Shown here: piece after piece, positions 14,507 through 19,566 of the stretch
Position numbering within the stretch: the stretch's first letter is position 1
Layout: every line of letters begins with the position of its first letter
DNA from: an uncultured Desulfuromonas sp.
GTDB taxonomy: Bacteria > Desulfobacterota > Desulfuromonadia > Desulfuromonadales > Trichloromonadaceae
Assembly: GCA_937982495.1 (NCBI GenBank)
Contig: CALJLX010000295.1
Location: forward strand, 1 to 19,566
Length of the DNA: 19,566 nt
Reading direction: 5' to 3'
Notes under the pieces: generated by a model
What the model saw: the letters and a program-made list of their open reading frames with translations, nothing else
Database searches by the model: none
What the model was told of the DNA's origin: nothing
Program-made: the position numbers and the translations under genes

Positions 14507-15448
14507 CTACTTGGTCTTGACCGGCGGATCGTGGGGATCCAGGTGACAGGTCAGACAATCGGGGAACTTGGTATGCAGCGCGGCATTATGCGGCATCTCA
14601 CCGTGGCACTGGCTGCACTTGGGGATCATCGCATGCTGCTCATGGCAGGCCACGCACGAAACCTGGGCATGCTTGCTCTGGCTGCCGGACCAGACACCAT
14701 AAACGCTGGAGTGGCAACCGGAGCAGGTTTTCAGTTCGGTGTTCTCGGTGAAGACAATCTGCCGGGGCTTATGCACCGGATGGCAGGGGAGACAGCTTTC
14801 CAGCGGCTGCTCGGGATAATGCCCCTCGTGGCAGACGAAGCAGGACGGAATATTGCCGTGGCGCTCGCTGTGGCAGTCGATACAGGCAACCATGGTGTGC
14901 TTGCTCGGGAACTGCTGAAGCTCGGCGGCCGGTCCGGCGTGACAAGAGGCGCAGTTCTGGGTCAAGCGGTCGGAGAGGGGCACACCCACCGGTTTATGGG
15001 GATTGCTGTGACAGGAAAGGCACTCGGTCTGCGTGGGACCATGGGGCAGGGTGTGGCAACTCTCGCATTTGGGCATGATTTCGGCCCAGTTGTTGCGATT
15101 GGGGTTGTACGCATGGTAAACGACATGACAGTTGACACAATCGAACTGATGACGACCGCCCTCGGTCTTGAGCGCCTGGAAGTAGGAACTGTGACAGGAT
15201 CCGCACTGAGCGGTGGTCATCTTTTCGACGGGAGCATCGTAGGGATTACCGACCGAAGGAGCGCTCGCGGCCGGCGCGGGGAGAGCGGGCGGAGTCTCGA
15301 CAGCGGGAACGGGCGTCGTCTCGGTCGCGGGCGCCGGCGCCGCCTGCGATTCGGCAACCGGCTTGACGCAGGAAATCGACAACATCACCAGAGCCATGAC
15401 CGCCAACAGCGTTATGGATCTGCATACCTTTTTCTTCTCTCTCTCCAT
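14507..15448 (-). CDS. Dodecaheme c-type cytochrome, predicted lipoprotein
   Basis: The 313-residue protein has twelve CXXCH heme sites, at C82, C104, C128, C143, C166, C189, C203, C219, C242, C265, C278 and C298. A lysine/arginine-rich start (MEREKKKVCR), a hydrophobic segment (11-25) and the lipobox-like LSISC with C27 indicate a lipoprotein on the outer face of a membrane; serine at the -3 position is acceptable but not ideal. A proline/alanine-rich linker (about 35-66) follows. The heme spacings repeat three times (22,24,15; 23,14,16; 23,13,20), so the protein is three tandem tetraheme modules. KH dipeptides may give extra heme ligands. It is a paralogue of the next gene upstream. The ATG at 15448 has AGAGAGG upstream; a longer GTG start at 15499 lacks one. 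A role in periplasmic or outer-membrane electron transfer is likely; partners and redox substrate are unknown. No named cytochrome is recognised. Confidence 0.92.
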   Translation of the reverse strand: MEREKKKVCRSITLLAVMALVMLSISCVKPVAESQAAPAPATETTPVPAVETPPALPAPAASAPSVGNPYDAPVEKMTTAQCGSCHSSYFQALKTEGGRHQFDCVNCHVVYHAYNPNRNNWAEIMPKCESCHTLPHGPTQTECLSCHSNPHKPVGVPLSDRLTQNCASCHAGPAAELQQFPSKHTMVACIDCHSERHGNIPSCFVCHEGHYPEQPLESCLPCHPVHKPRQIVFTENTELKTCSGCHSSVYGVWSGSQSKHAQVSCVACHEQHAMIPKCSQCHGEMPHNAALHTKFPDCLTCHLDPHDPPVKTK

Positions 15449-15500
15449 GAAAACCTCTCTTTCGCTTCGCGACATTTGAAGTGCGCCTAAGGCGCCCACA

Positions 15501-15546
15501 TAGAAAATAATCGAACAGCCACCGGGGCACGCCGGTGGCTGTTCGA
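15501..15546 (-). terminator. Terminator between the two cytochrome genes
   Basis: A 16-base perfect stem (15510-15525 with 15531-15546, allowing a 5-6 base loop) carries ATCGAACAGCCACCGG on its left arm. On the minus strand it is followed by TATTTTCTA. It lies 13 bases after the stop of the soluble cytochrome gene and about 53 bases before the lipoprotein cytochrome gene. I see no convincing separate promoter after it, so it may act as a partial terminator that lowers expression of the second gene. Confidence 0.8.
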
Positions 15547-15558
15547 TCCTGACACGAT

Positions 15559-16338
15559 TTATTTGTTCAGATCATGAGCGATGCTGTGGCAATCACCGCA
15601 ATTGGGGAACTTCTCATGGATGCCGCTCGCATGAGGCGTACCGTGACAATCGGTACATTTGGGCACCATTTTGTGGCGCTCGGTATGGCAGGTCACGCAG
15701 GCAACATCTTTATGCTTGTAGGGACTGGCCACAAGCAGTTGATTGGCGGTCTGGTGGCAGGCGGCGCAGTGAGCGTTGGCCGTTTCCGCGCCATAAGTCA
15801 CGGTAGCCGGCATATGTGCCTTATGGCAGATACCACAGTCGGCCTGGGTCTGCTGCGCCGAATGGGGCTCGTGACATTTGACGCACTCGGGAATCACGCC
15901 ATGCTGGTCGGCATGACAGAAACTGCATGCGAGCAGCGTATGCTTGCTCGGGTTGGCATCCAGCTGCGCCTTCTGCGAATCGTGGCAGGAGAGACAGGGC
16001 GCGGTCATATCTCCGGTCAAAGCGATTTCCAGAGGCCGATGCGGGTTGTGGCAACCGGCGCAGTCCGCCAACTCATAATGGGGTTTGCCTTCATGACACA
16101 TGCTGCACTCGGGAATATTATCCGCGACCTTCGGCGGATGACCGATGTGGCAATCCTGACAGGAAACGGCCGTCTGATGCTTGGCCCCGGCGGCGGCGAT
16201 GTCAGCCGGCTCCTTGTCATGACACTTAACGCAGTCGCTGCCGGACAGAGCGGAATCCTGCGCCGGCGCATTGCCCGCAAAAAGCAACAGGGACAGTCCA
16301 CCAAGGACCAGCAGTTTACAACCAAAACCCTTCTTCAT
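15559..16338 (-). CDS. Dodecaheme c-type cytochrome, predicted soluble periplasmic
   Basis: The 259-residue protein has twelve CXXCH sites at C36, C60, C78, C93, C115, C138, C152, C168, C191, C214, C228 and C247, about one heme per 19 residues after the signal. A Sec signal peptide (MKKGFGCK then a hydrophobic core to about 22) has a likely cleavage site at APA-QD near residue 26. The spacings repeat threefold (24,18,15; 23,14,16; 23,14,19) with 22-23 residues between modules, so it is built of three tetraheme modules, each with a KH about 6 residues before its second heme site. It lines up module by module with the lipoprotein cytochrome downstream, from which it differs by lacking the lipid anchor and linker. 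The ATG at 16338 has GGGAGG upstream. A promoter is found about 140 bases away. It probably carries electrons in the periplasm; its partners are unknown. Confidence 0.93.
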   Translation of the reverse strand: MKKGFGCKLLVLGGLSLLLFAGNAPAQDSALSGSDCVKCHDKEPADIAAAGAKHQTAVSCQDCHIGHPPKVADNIPECSMCHEGKPHYELADCAGCHNPHRPLEIALTGDMTAPCLSCHDSQKAQLDANPSKHTLLACSFCHADQHGVIPECVKCHEPHSAQQTQADCGICHKAHMPATVTYGAETANAHCAACHQTANQLLVASPYKHKDVACVTCHTERHKMVPKCTDCHGTPHASGIHEKFPNCGDCHSIAHDLNK

Positions 16339-16479
16339 CGTACCTCCCTTTCAACAACTCCCTAAGATAAAGACCCAGGCTCCCGGCCCGAAAAAGACGC
16401 ATGTCCATCGGGCACTCGCCAGGAAAAACGTTTAGTCTCGGCAACATTCCGACCGCCAGCGGCACATTAGAGCGAGCCG

Positions 16480-16508
16480 ATACTAGCAAAAAAGGGTCGT
16501 ACTGTCCA
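16480..16508 (-). promoter_or_regulatory. Sigma-70-type promoter for the cytochrome genes
   Basis: TGGACA (16503-16508, minus strand) and TAGTAT (16480-16485) are separated by 17 bases. The start would lie near 16473, giving a leader of about 135 bases. The leader contains an inverted repeat GCCCGA/TCGGGC (16386-16391 with 16407-16412). I looked for the cyclic-di-GMP (GEMM) riboswitch core, common before Geobacter cytochromes, and did not find it. Confidence 0.55.
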
Positions 16509-16554
16509 CCGGTAAATCATCCCCTAAAACCGACGACATCCTGCCGCGGACAGG

Positions 16555-16854
16555 CTATCTCATCAGTGCCTCGATGCGCTTACGCACTTCTTCGACAGCA
16601 TACCCACTGATCAGCAATCGCTTATGACGGGAACGCTCCCCGGCGACAAGCAGGACCTCCCCCCGGGAGACGCCCAACAGTTTCGCGAAATACTCCCGGC
16701 ACGAGTCATTGGCCGCGCCCTCCACCGGCGGCGAAGTCAAACGGACCTTGAGGGCGCCGTCCCGAACCTCCACCAGTTCGTTTTTACTTGCCCGTGGTTG
16801 TATCCACAGCTGCAAGACGACGCCGGTGGATTCCTGGCGGGCAAAGGGGGACAT
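16555..16854 (-). CDS. DUF167/YggU family protein
   Basis: A 99-residue cytoplasmic protein of the small DUF167 (YggU) family. The core reads LQLWIQPRASKNELVEV, ALKVRLTSPPVEGAANDSC and VLLVAGERSRHKRLLISG, all of which fit the family. The biochemical function of the family is not known. Its ATG overlaps the stop of the divIVA gene by one base (TGATG), so the two are translationally coupled. The order yggT–divIVA–yggU is seen in many bacteria, near genes for membrane homeostasis and cell division. It is the last gene of its operon; the cytochrome promoter starts about 45 bases further on, and I see no strong terminator between. Confidence 0.88.
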   Translation of the reverse strand: MSPFARQESTGVVLQLWIQPRASKNELVEVRDGALKVRLTSPPVEGAANDSCREYFAKLLGVSRGEVLLVAGERSRHKRLLISGYAVEEVRKRIEALMR

Positions 16855-17402
16855 CAGAAACCTTCCAGCTCCAGCTTATCATCCGCCCCCGGAGTCTTTT
16901 CCCTATTTGAAGGGAGCGACTCCGCCCCCAACTCTCCGAACTCTCGGCCCGTCACCGACACCACATTCAGATCGAGCAGGCGCATATGGCTCTCCACCAA
17001 AGCGCGCAATCCGGCCTCGAAGGCAATCTTCTGGCGTTTGACCTCCTGAATTTCACTCACCAACTGAATGCGCCGATCCTCGGCGTCGCGCACAATTCGC
17101 TCGGCCCGCAAGTGCGCGTCGGCGAGAAGGATCTCCCCTTCGCGGCGGGCATTGTTTTTCATATCCTCGGACATCTGCTGCGCCGTCATCAAGGTCTGCT
17201 TGAGCGTGGCCTCCCGTCCGCGCATCTCATCCATGGTCGACTTTGCGCGCGCCAATTCCTCCTTCAGCCCCTGATTGACCCGAGTCAGGCGCTCCAACTC
17301 ATCGGAGATCAGTTCGAGAAAATGATCGACACCGGTCTTTTCATAACCCAAAGGCCGGGTCTTGAAGCGGTGCTGCTGAATATCGATCGGGGTGATGCTC
17401 AT
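16854..17402 (-). CDS. divIVA: DivIVA-domain coiled-coil protein
   Basis: DivIVA proteins bind curved membrane and recruit division or polar proteins. The 182-residue protein starts MSITPIDIQQHRFKTRPLGY, followed by a DHFLELISDEL segment: the family N-terminal membrane-binding domain, with the conserved F..R..GY motif. A long coiled coil (about 35-140), rich in E, K, R and L, follows. The last 35 residues (from about 148) are polar and low in order. The ATG at 17402 has GGGAG six bases upstream. It lies 12 bases after yggT and overlaps yggU. In Gram-negative delta-type bacteria the role of DivIVA is poorly known, so the assignment to division or polarity is by family only. Confidence 0.88.
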   Translation of the reverse strand: MSITPIDIQQHRFKTRPLGYEKTGVDHFLELISDELERLTRVNQGLKEELARAKSTMDEMRGREATLKQTLMTAQQMSEDMKNNARREGEILLADAHLRAERIVRDAEDRRIQLVSEIQEVKRQKIAFEAGLRALVESHMRLLDLNVVSVTGREFGELGAESLPSNREKTPGADDKLELEGF

Positions 17403-17414
17403 ACCCGCTCCCGG

Positions 17415-17711
17415 TTAGAGGCTGTACGCCACCCGTGTCAGAATGATCATGACGATCCGTTGCAAAAGAAAAACTCCGAACAACAAGATGATCGGTGAGA
17501 AATCGATCGCCCCGAAACTGATCGGCAGCGCGCGGCGGATACGGTCGAGAAGGGGATCCGTGGCGCTGTGCAAAAAACGCACAATCGGGTTATAGGGATC
17601 GGGATTGACCCAGGAGATAATCGCCCGGGCGACGACGATATAAATATAGAGGGTCGCGATCAGGTTGAAGACCTGGGCAACGACCATGATCAGTTCACCA
17701 AAAATTCCCAT
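17415..17711 (-). CDS. yggT: YggT family membrane protein
   Basis: A 98-residue inner-membrane protein. Two hydrophobic YGGT segments (about 5-30 and 70-95) flank the conserved loop ARAIISWVNPDPYNPIVRFLHSATDPLLDRIRR, whose SWVNPDPYNP and TDPLL parts are characteristic of the family. The family has been linked to osmotic tolerance and membrane-protein organisation, without a defined mechanism. The open frame extends to 17834, but the family N-terminus begins at the ATG 17709-17711, with GGGGGA eight bases upstream; a second ATG two codons earlier is too close to that site. A strong promoter lies about 50-80 bases upstream. It heads the yggT–divIVA–yggU operon and diverges from the DAHP synthase gene. 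Confidence 0.9.
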   Translation of the reverse strand: MGIFGELIMVVAQVFNLIATLYIYIVVARAIISWVNPDPYNPIVRFLHSATDPLLDRIRRALPISFGAIDFSPIILLFGVFLLQRIVMIILTRVAYSL

Positions 17712-17762
17712 GCGCATCTTCCCCCGTGAAATCAGGCACAACGAGCGGTCATCAAGTGGTTT

Positions 17763-17792
17763 CTTATACAGCAAGCGACGAAAGGGTGTCAA
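17763..17792 (-). promoter_or_regulatory. Strong sigma-70-type promoter for yggT-divIVA-yggU
   Basis: A perfect TTGACA (17787-17792, minus strand) and TATAAG (17763-17768) are spaced by 18 bases. The start would lie near 17756, about 45 bases before the yggT ATG. The -35 box lies in the centre of a 7-base inverted repeat listed separately. Its placement also argues against the longer open frame that begins at 17834, upstream of this promoter. Confidence 0.72.
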
Positions 17793-17800
17793 ACCCTTTC
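17780..17800. promoter_or_regulatory. Inverted repeat over the yggT -35 box, possible operator
   Basis: GAAAGGG (17780-17786) and CCCTTTC (17794-17800) are perfect inverted copies separated by 7 bases. The spacer TGTCAAA contains the -35 box on the minus strand. A protein bound here would block the promoter. A hairpin in the RNA is ruled out for yggT, because the repeat lies upstream of its start site. The regulator is unknown. Confidence 0.5.
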
Positions 17801-17850
17801 CCCCCGGCAACGTCGAATCCGAAACGGTGGTCATGACGCCGATTCGGATT

Positions 17851-17879
17851 TTGACTTTCCCCCTAAAAACCGCTAGATT
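17851..17879 (+). promoter_or_regulatory. Sigma-70-type promoter for the DAHP synthase gene
   Basis: TTGACT (17851-17856) and TAGATT (17874-17879) are separated by 17 bases. The start would lie near 17886, about 54 bases before the ATG. The leader is too short for a tryptophan- or tyrosine-type attenuator, and no leader peptide with runs of aromatic codons is seen. Confidence 0.6.
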
Positions 17880-17939
17880 GAGCGGCCATAACGACGCACC
17901 GGACAGGGGCGATTTTCAAATGACCACAAAGGGGAACCC

Positions 17940-19007
17940 ATGAAACGCACTCACAACCTTCGCATTCGCCGCACGGCACCGATCATCGCCCCCGCCGACC
18001 TGAAACAGGTCTTTCCACTTTCCGAACATGGCGCGGAATTCGTCCATCAGGCCCGGGAGCAGATCACCAACATTCTCAACCACAAGGATCCGCGGCTGAT
18101 GGTGATCGTCGGCCCCTGCTCCATCCACGACCCCAGGGCCGCCCTCGAATACGCCGAGCGCCTCGCCCGCCTGAGCCGACAGCTTTCCGACCAGCTTTTC
18201 CTGGTCATGCGCCTCTATTTCGAAAAGCCGCGCACCACCATTGGCTGGAAGGGGCTGATCAACGACCCCGACCTCAACGGCACTCATCAGATCTCCAAGG
18301 GGCTCGGTGTCGGCCGCGGTCTCCTTTGCGCCATCACCGAATTGGAACTTCCCGTCGCCTGCGAGATGCTCGACCCGATTACCCCCCATTATCTGGCGGA
18401 CGCCATCAGCTGGGGGGCGATCGGCGCCCGCACCACCGAGTCCCAGGTTCATCGGGAAATGGCCAGTGGGCTCTCCTTTCCCGTCGGCTTCAAAAACGGC
18501 ACCGACGGCAACCTGCAAATCGCCATCGACGCCATGAATGCCGCATTGCATCCCCACAACTTTCTCGGCATCGACAATGACGGCCGCAACGCCATCGTCT
18601 CCACCGCCGGGAACAGCGACGTGCATATCGTGCTGCGCGGCGGCAACCATGGTCCCAACTACCAAGCCGAGGATATCCGGCGCACCGAGGAGATGCTCGC
18701 TAAAGCCGGCCTGCCGATACGGATCATGGTCGACTGCAGCCATGCCAACAGCAACAAGGACCACGAAAGACAGGAAGCCGTCCTCAAGGATGTCATCGAA
18801 CAGATCGGCGCCGGAAACCGCAGCATTTGCGCCGTCATGGTGGAAAGCAACCTCGAACCGGGGAACCAGCCGACCTGCGAGGACTTTTCCATGCTGAAAT
18901 ACGGCGTCTCCATCACCGACAAATGCATCGGCTGGGCGGACACCGAGCGGATGCTCCGCTACGCACACCAGACCCTCAAGGGCTACGGCGGCAGAAAAAC
19001 CGAATAA
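17940..19007 (+). CDS. aroF: 3-deoxy-D-arabino-heptulosonate 7-phosphate synthase, class I (AroF/G/H type)
   Basis: The enzyme joins phosphoenolpyruvate and erythrose-4-phosphate, the first step of the shikimate pathway. At 355 residues it matches the E. coli type. Motifs: GPCSIHDP (58-65), YFEKPRTT (93-100), GWKGLINDPDLNG (102-114), GARTTESQVHREMASGLS (162-179), VGFKNGTDG (182-190) and LRGG (232-235). Metal ligands C60, H268 (in CSHANSNKD), E302 and D327 are present. The N-terminal extension that carries feedback control in E. coli is present, so inhibition by an aromatic amino acid is likely, but which one cannot be told; the aroF symbol is by overall resemblance. The ATG at 17940 has AAAGGGGA upstream. 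It stands alone, diverging from yggT, and no clear terminator follows on this strand. Confidence 0.94.
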   Translation: MKRTHNLRIRRTAPIIAPADLKQVFPLSEHGAEFVHQAREQITNILNHKDPRLMVIVGPCSIHDPRAALEYAERLARLSRQLSDQLFLVMRLYFEKPRTTIGWKGLINDPDLNGTHQISKGLGVGRGLLCAITELELPVACEMLDPITPHYLADAISWGAIGARTTESQVHREMASGLSFPVGFKNGTDGNLQIAIDAMNAALHPHNFLGIDNDGRNAIVSTAGNSDVHIVLRGGNHGPNYQAEDIRRTEEMLAKAGLPIRIMVDCSHANSNKDHERQEAVLKDVIEQIGAGNRSICAVMVESNLEPGNQPTCEDFSMLKYGVSITDKCIGWADTERMLRYAHQTLKGYGGRKTE

Positions 19008-19154
19008 AACCCCGTCCAGAAAAAAGCCCGGGGGCAAGAGGAACGAGAGGCGATAAACTTGGCGTGTCCCGAAGGCGGACCGCCACGACATGGACTGAAA
19101 AGAGTACCAAGCAGATGGTCATCTTTTCTCGCCGCCTGTCAAAAATCCGACCAT

Positions 19155-19181
19155 CGCCCCGTCACTTCCGGTGGCGGGGCG
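19155..19181 (-). terminator. GC-rich hairpin after the small HTH gene, probable terminator
   Basis: CGCCCCGTCAC and GTGGCGGGGCG (19155-19165 and 19171-19181) form an 11-base stem with one T·G pair on the plus strand, around a 5-base loop. On the minus strand it begins 11 bases after the stop of the small HTH gene, and TTTTT follows after 9 bases. The U-run is set further away than usual, so it is only a likely terminator. The rest of the 19008-19192 gap contains no gene I can support. Confidence 0.5.
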
Positions 19182-19192
19182 AAACCGGCCCT

Positions 19193-19378
19193 TCAGCTTC
19201 CGGGCGCATTCCCCTGCAAAACCAGGCGAACATCGTCGACGTTGACCTTGCTGATCTTTTTCCCTTCGCGCTCGACCCGCACCAACCCCTCTTCCACCCA
19301 TTGCGCCAGGCGTCCCCGCCCAACTCCGAACTGTCCCTCGATCTCTTCAGGCGTGTACCAGGTTTTCATTAAGGCCAT
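19193..19378 (-). CDS. Small MerR/excisionase-like helix-turn-helix protein
   Basis: This 61-residue protein is probably little more than a DNA-binding domain. After MALMKT it reads WYTPEEIEGQFGVGRGRLAQWVEEGLV, a helix-turn-helix of the MerR/excisionase (HTH_17) type, then a basic hairpin VEREGKKISKVNVDDVRLVLQ that resembles the wing. It has no effector domain. Such proteins can be excisionases or small regulators; no integrase, attachment site or other mobile gene is visible nearby, so a regulator is the safer guess. The ATG at 19378 has AAGGGGG at good spacing. It is transcribed away from a likely response-regulator gene beginning at 19538, and the 159 bases between them hold a promoter and a degenerate copy of the gltA palindrome. 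Confidence 0.72.
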   Translation of the reverse strand: MALMKTWYTPEEIEGQFGVGRGRLAQWVEEGLVRVEREGKKISKVNVDDVRLVLQGNAPGS

Positions 19379-19451
19379 GAGTACCCCCTTTCTTTCCCGT
19401 CGATGAACCCTCCTCGGCGAAAACCCGAAAAACTATTCTCGGCACCTCAAT

Positions 19452-19466
19452 TGCATACCGTTTAAT
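19452..19466. promoter_or_regulatory. Degenerate copy of the gltA palindrome
   Basis: TGCATACCGTTTAAT agrees with the gltA-side palindrome read on the minus strand (TGTATACCGTATACA) at 11 of 15 positions. The central ATACCGT is identical. It lies between the small HTH gene and the response-regulator start, just upstream of the latter's -35 box. The match is suggestive only. Confidence 0.3.
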
Positions 19467-19468
19467 TG

Positions 19469-19497
19469 TTTACAAAGGCAACGGAACCCTTTAGATT
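19469..19497 (+). promoter_or_regulatory. Sigma-70-type promoter for the gene starting at 19538
   Basis: TTTACA (19469-19474) and TAGATT (19492-19497) are separated by 17 bases. The start would lie near 19504, about 34 bases before the ATG at 19538. It supports the reading of a plus-strand gene that leaves the window. Confidence 0.5.
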
Positions 19498-19537
19498 GAG
19501 AAAAAATCTTTTAACCCTTACCAACCATGCTGAATCT

Positions 19538-19566
19538 ATGGAAACTTCGGTATTAGTTATCGATGA
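19538..19566 (+). CDS. Start of a probable response regulator (runs off the window)
   Basis: Only nine full codons are visible: METSVLVID, followed by GA, which would encode aspartate or glutamate. A hydrophobic strand followed by an acidic pair is the usual beginning of a receiver domain (compare ILVADDE in the NtrC-like protein of this window). The ATG lacks a clear ribosome-binding site, but a promoter lies upstream, and the earlier ATG at 19527 is closed by a stop after nine codons. The rest of the gene and its output domain are outside the window. Confidence 0.5.

Noticed and set aside
14465..15490. 341-codon plus-strand frame opposite the lipoprotein cytochrome
   Set aside because: It is the shadow of a gene with twelve CXXCH sites, a signal sequence and a good ribosome-binding site on the minus strand.
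15449..15499. Upstream GTG start of the lipoprotein cytochrome
   Set aside because: There is no ribosome-binding site, and it would put 17 extra residues before a normal lipoprotein signal.
16339..16473. Cyclic-di-GMP (GEMM) riboswitch in the cytochrome leader
   Set aside because: Such elements are common before Geobacter cytochromes, but the conserved GGGACGCAAAG-type core is absent; only a short inverted repeat is present.
17712..17834. Upstream extension of yggT
   Set aside because: It would start upstream of the strong promoter at 17763-17792, and the added residues do not belong to the YggT family.
17916..19091. 391-codon minus-strand frame opposite the DAHP synthase
   Set aside because: It is the shadow of a complete class I DAHP synthase with all metal ligands on the plus strand.
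19114..19155. Inverted repeat GATGGTC / GACCATC downstream of the small HTH gene
   Set aside because: The arms are only 7 bases and 28 bases apart, and one abuts the nearby GC-rich hairpin. I cannot support an attachment site or other function.

Overview
The window looks like a chromosomal core region of a delta-type Fe(III)/sulfur-reducing bacterium, most likely a member of the Desulfuromonadia (Geobacter/Desulfuromonas relatives). The reasons are a citrate synthase N-terminus of the eukaryote-like type used by that group, the gene order ispE–tRNA-Gln–prs–rplY–pth–ychF and rpsF–rpsR–(DUF2232)–rplI–dnaB, and two 12-heme c-type cytochromes. This assignment is inferred from gene content, not from a search. 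I see no phage genes, insertion sequences or CRISPR arrays.

Layout. (a) 1-656: the start of gltA on the minus strand, diverging from a plus-strand operon across a 333-base gap. The gap holds a strong gltA promoter and a perfect 15-base palindrome next to its -35 box. (b) 657-4230: dusB–ntrB–ntrC on the plus strand, tightly packed and closed by a bidirectional terminator. (c) 4253-7918: a minus-strand replication/translation operon, transcribed rpsF, rpsR, DUF2232 membrane protein, rplI, dnaB. (d) 7919-14366: a second minus-strand housekeeping run, transcribed ispE, tRNA-Gln(UUG), prs, rplY, pth, hppA, ychF. It includes a membrane pyrophosphatase and a strong intrinsic terminator directly before prs. 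(e) 14507-16338: two paralogous dodecaheme cytochromes. (f) 16555-17711: yggT–divIVA–yggU, a membrane/cell-division cluster. (g) 17940-19007: a class I DAHP synthase on the plus strand. (h) 19193-19566: a 61-residue orphan helix-turn-helix protein, diverging from what appears to be the first ten codons of a response regulator.

How the genes work together. Sections c and d supply translation and replication functions: ribosomal proteins S6, S18, L9 and L25, peptidyl-tRNA hydrolase, the YchF ATPase, one glutamine tRNA and the replicative helicase. They also supply precursors (PRPP, the isoprenoid intermediate CDP-ME-2-phosphate) and a pump driven by pyrophosphate, which biosynthesis releases. 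Section b pairs tRNA modification with nitrogen-type sigma-54 control. Section e is the respiratory, lineage-specific part: a lipoprotein and a soluble periplasmic cytochrome, each built from three tandem four-heme modules.

The most noteworthy signals are the threefold tetraheme architecture of the cytochromes, the gltA operator with a degenerate copy at the far end of the window, the terminator in front of prs, a Cys/Cys/Cys/His cluster near the C-terminus of DnaB, and an inverted repeat covering the -35 box of yggT. No complete new defence or mobile system is visible; most of the window is ordinary core genome.
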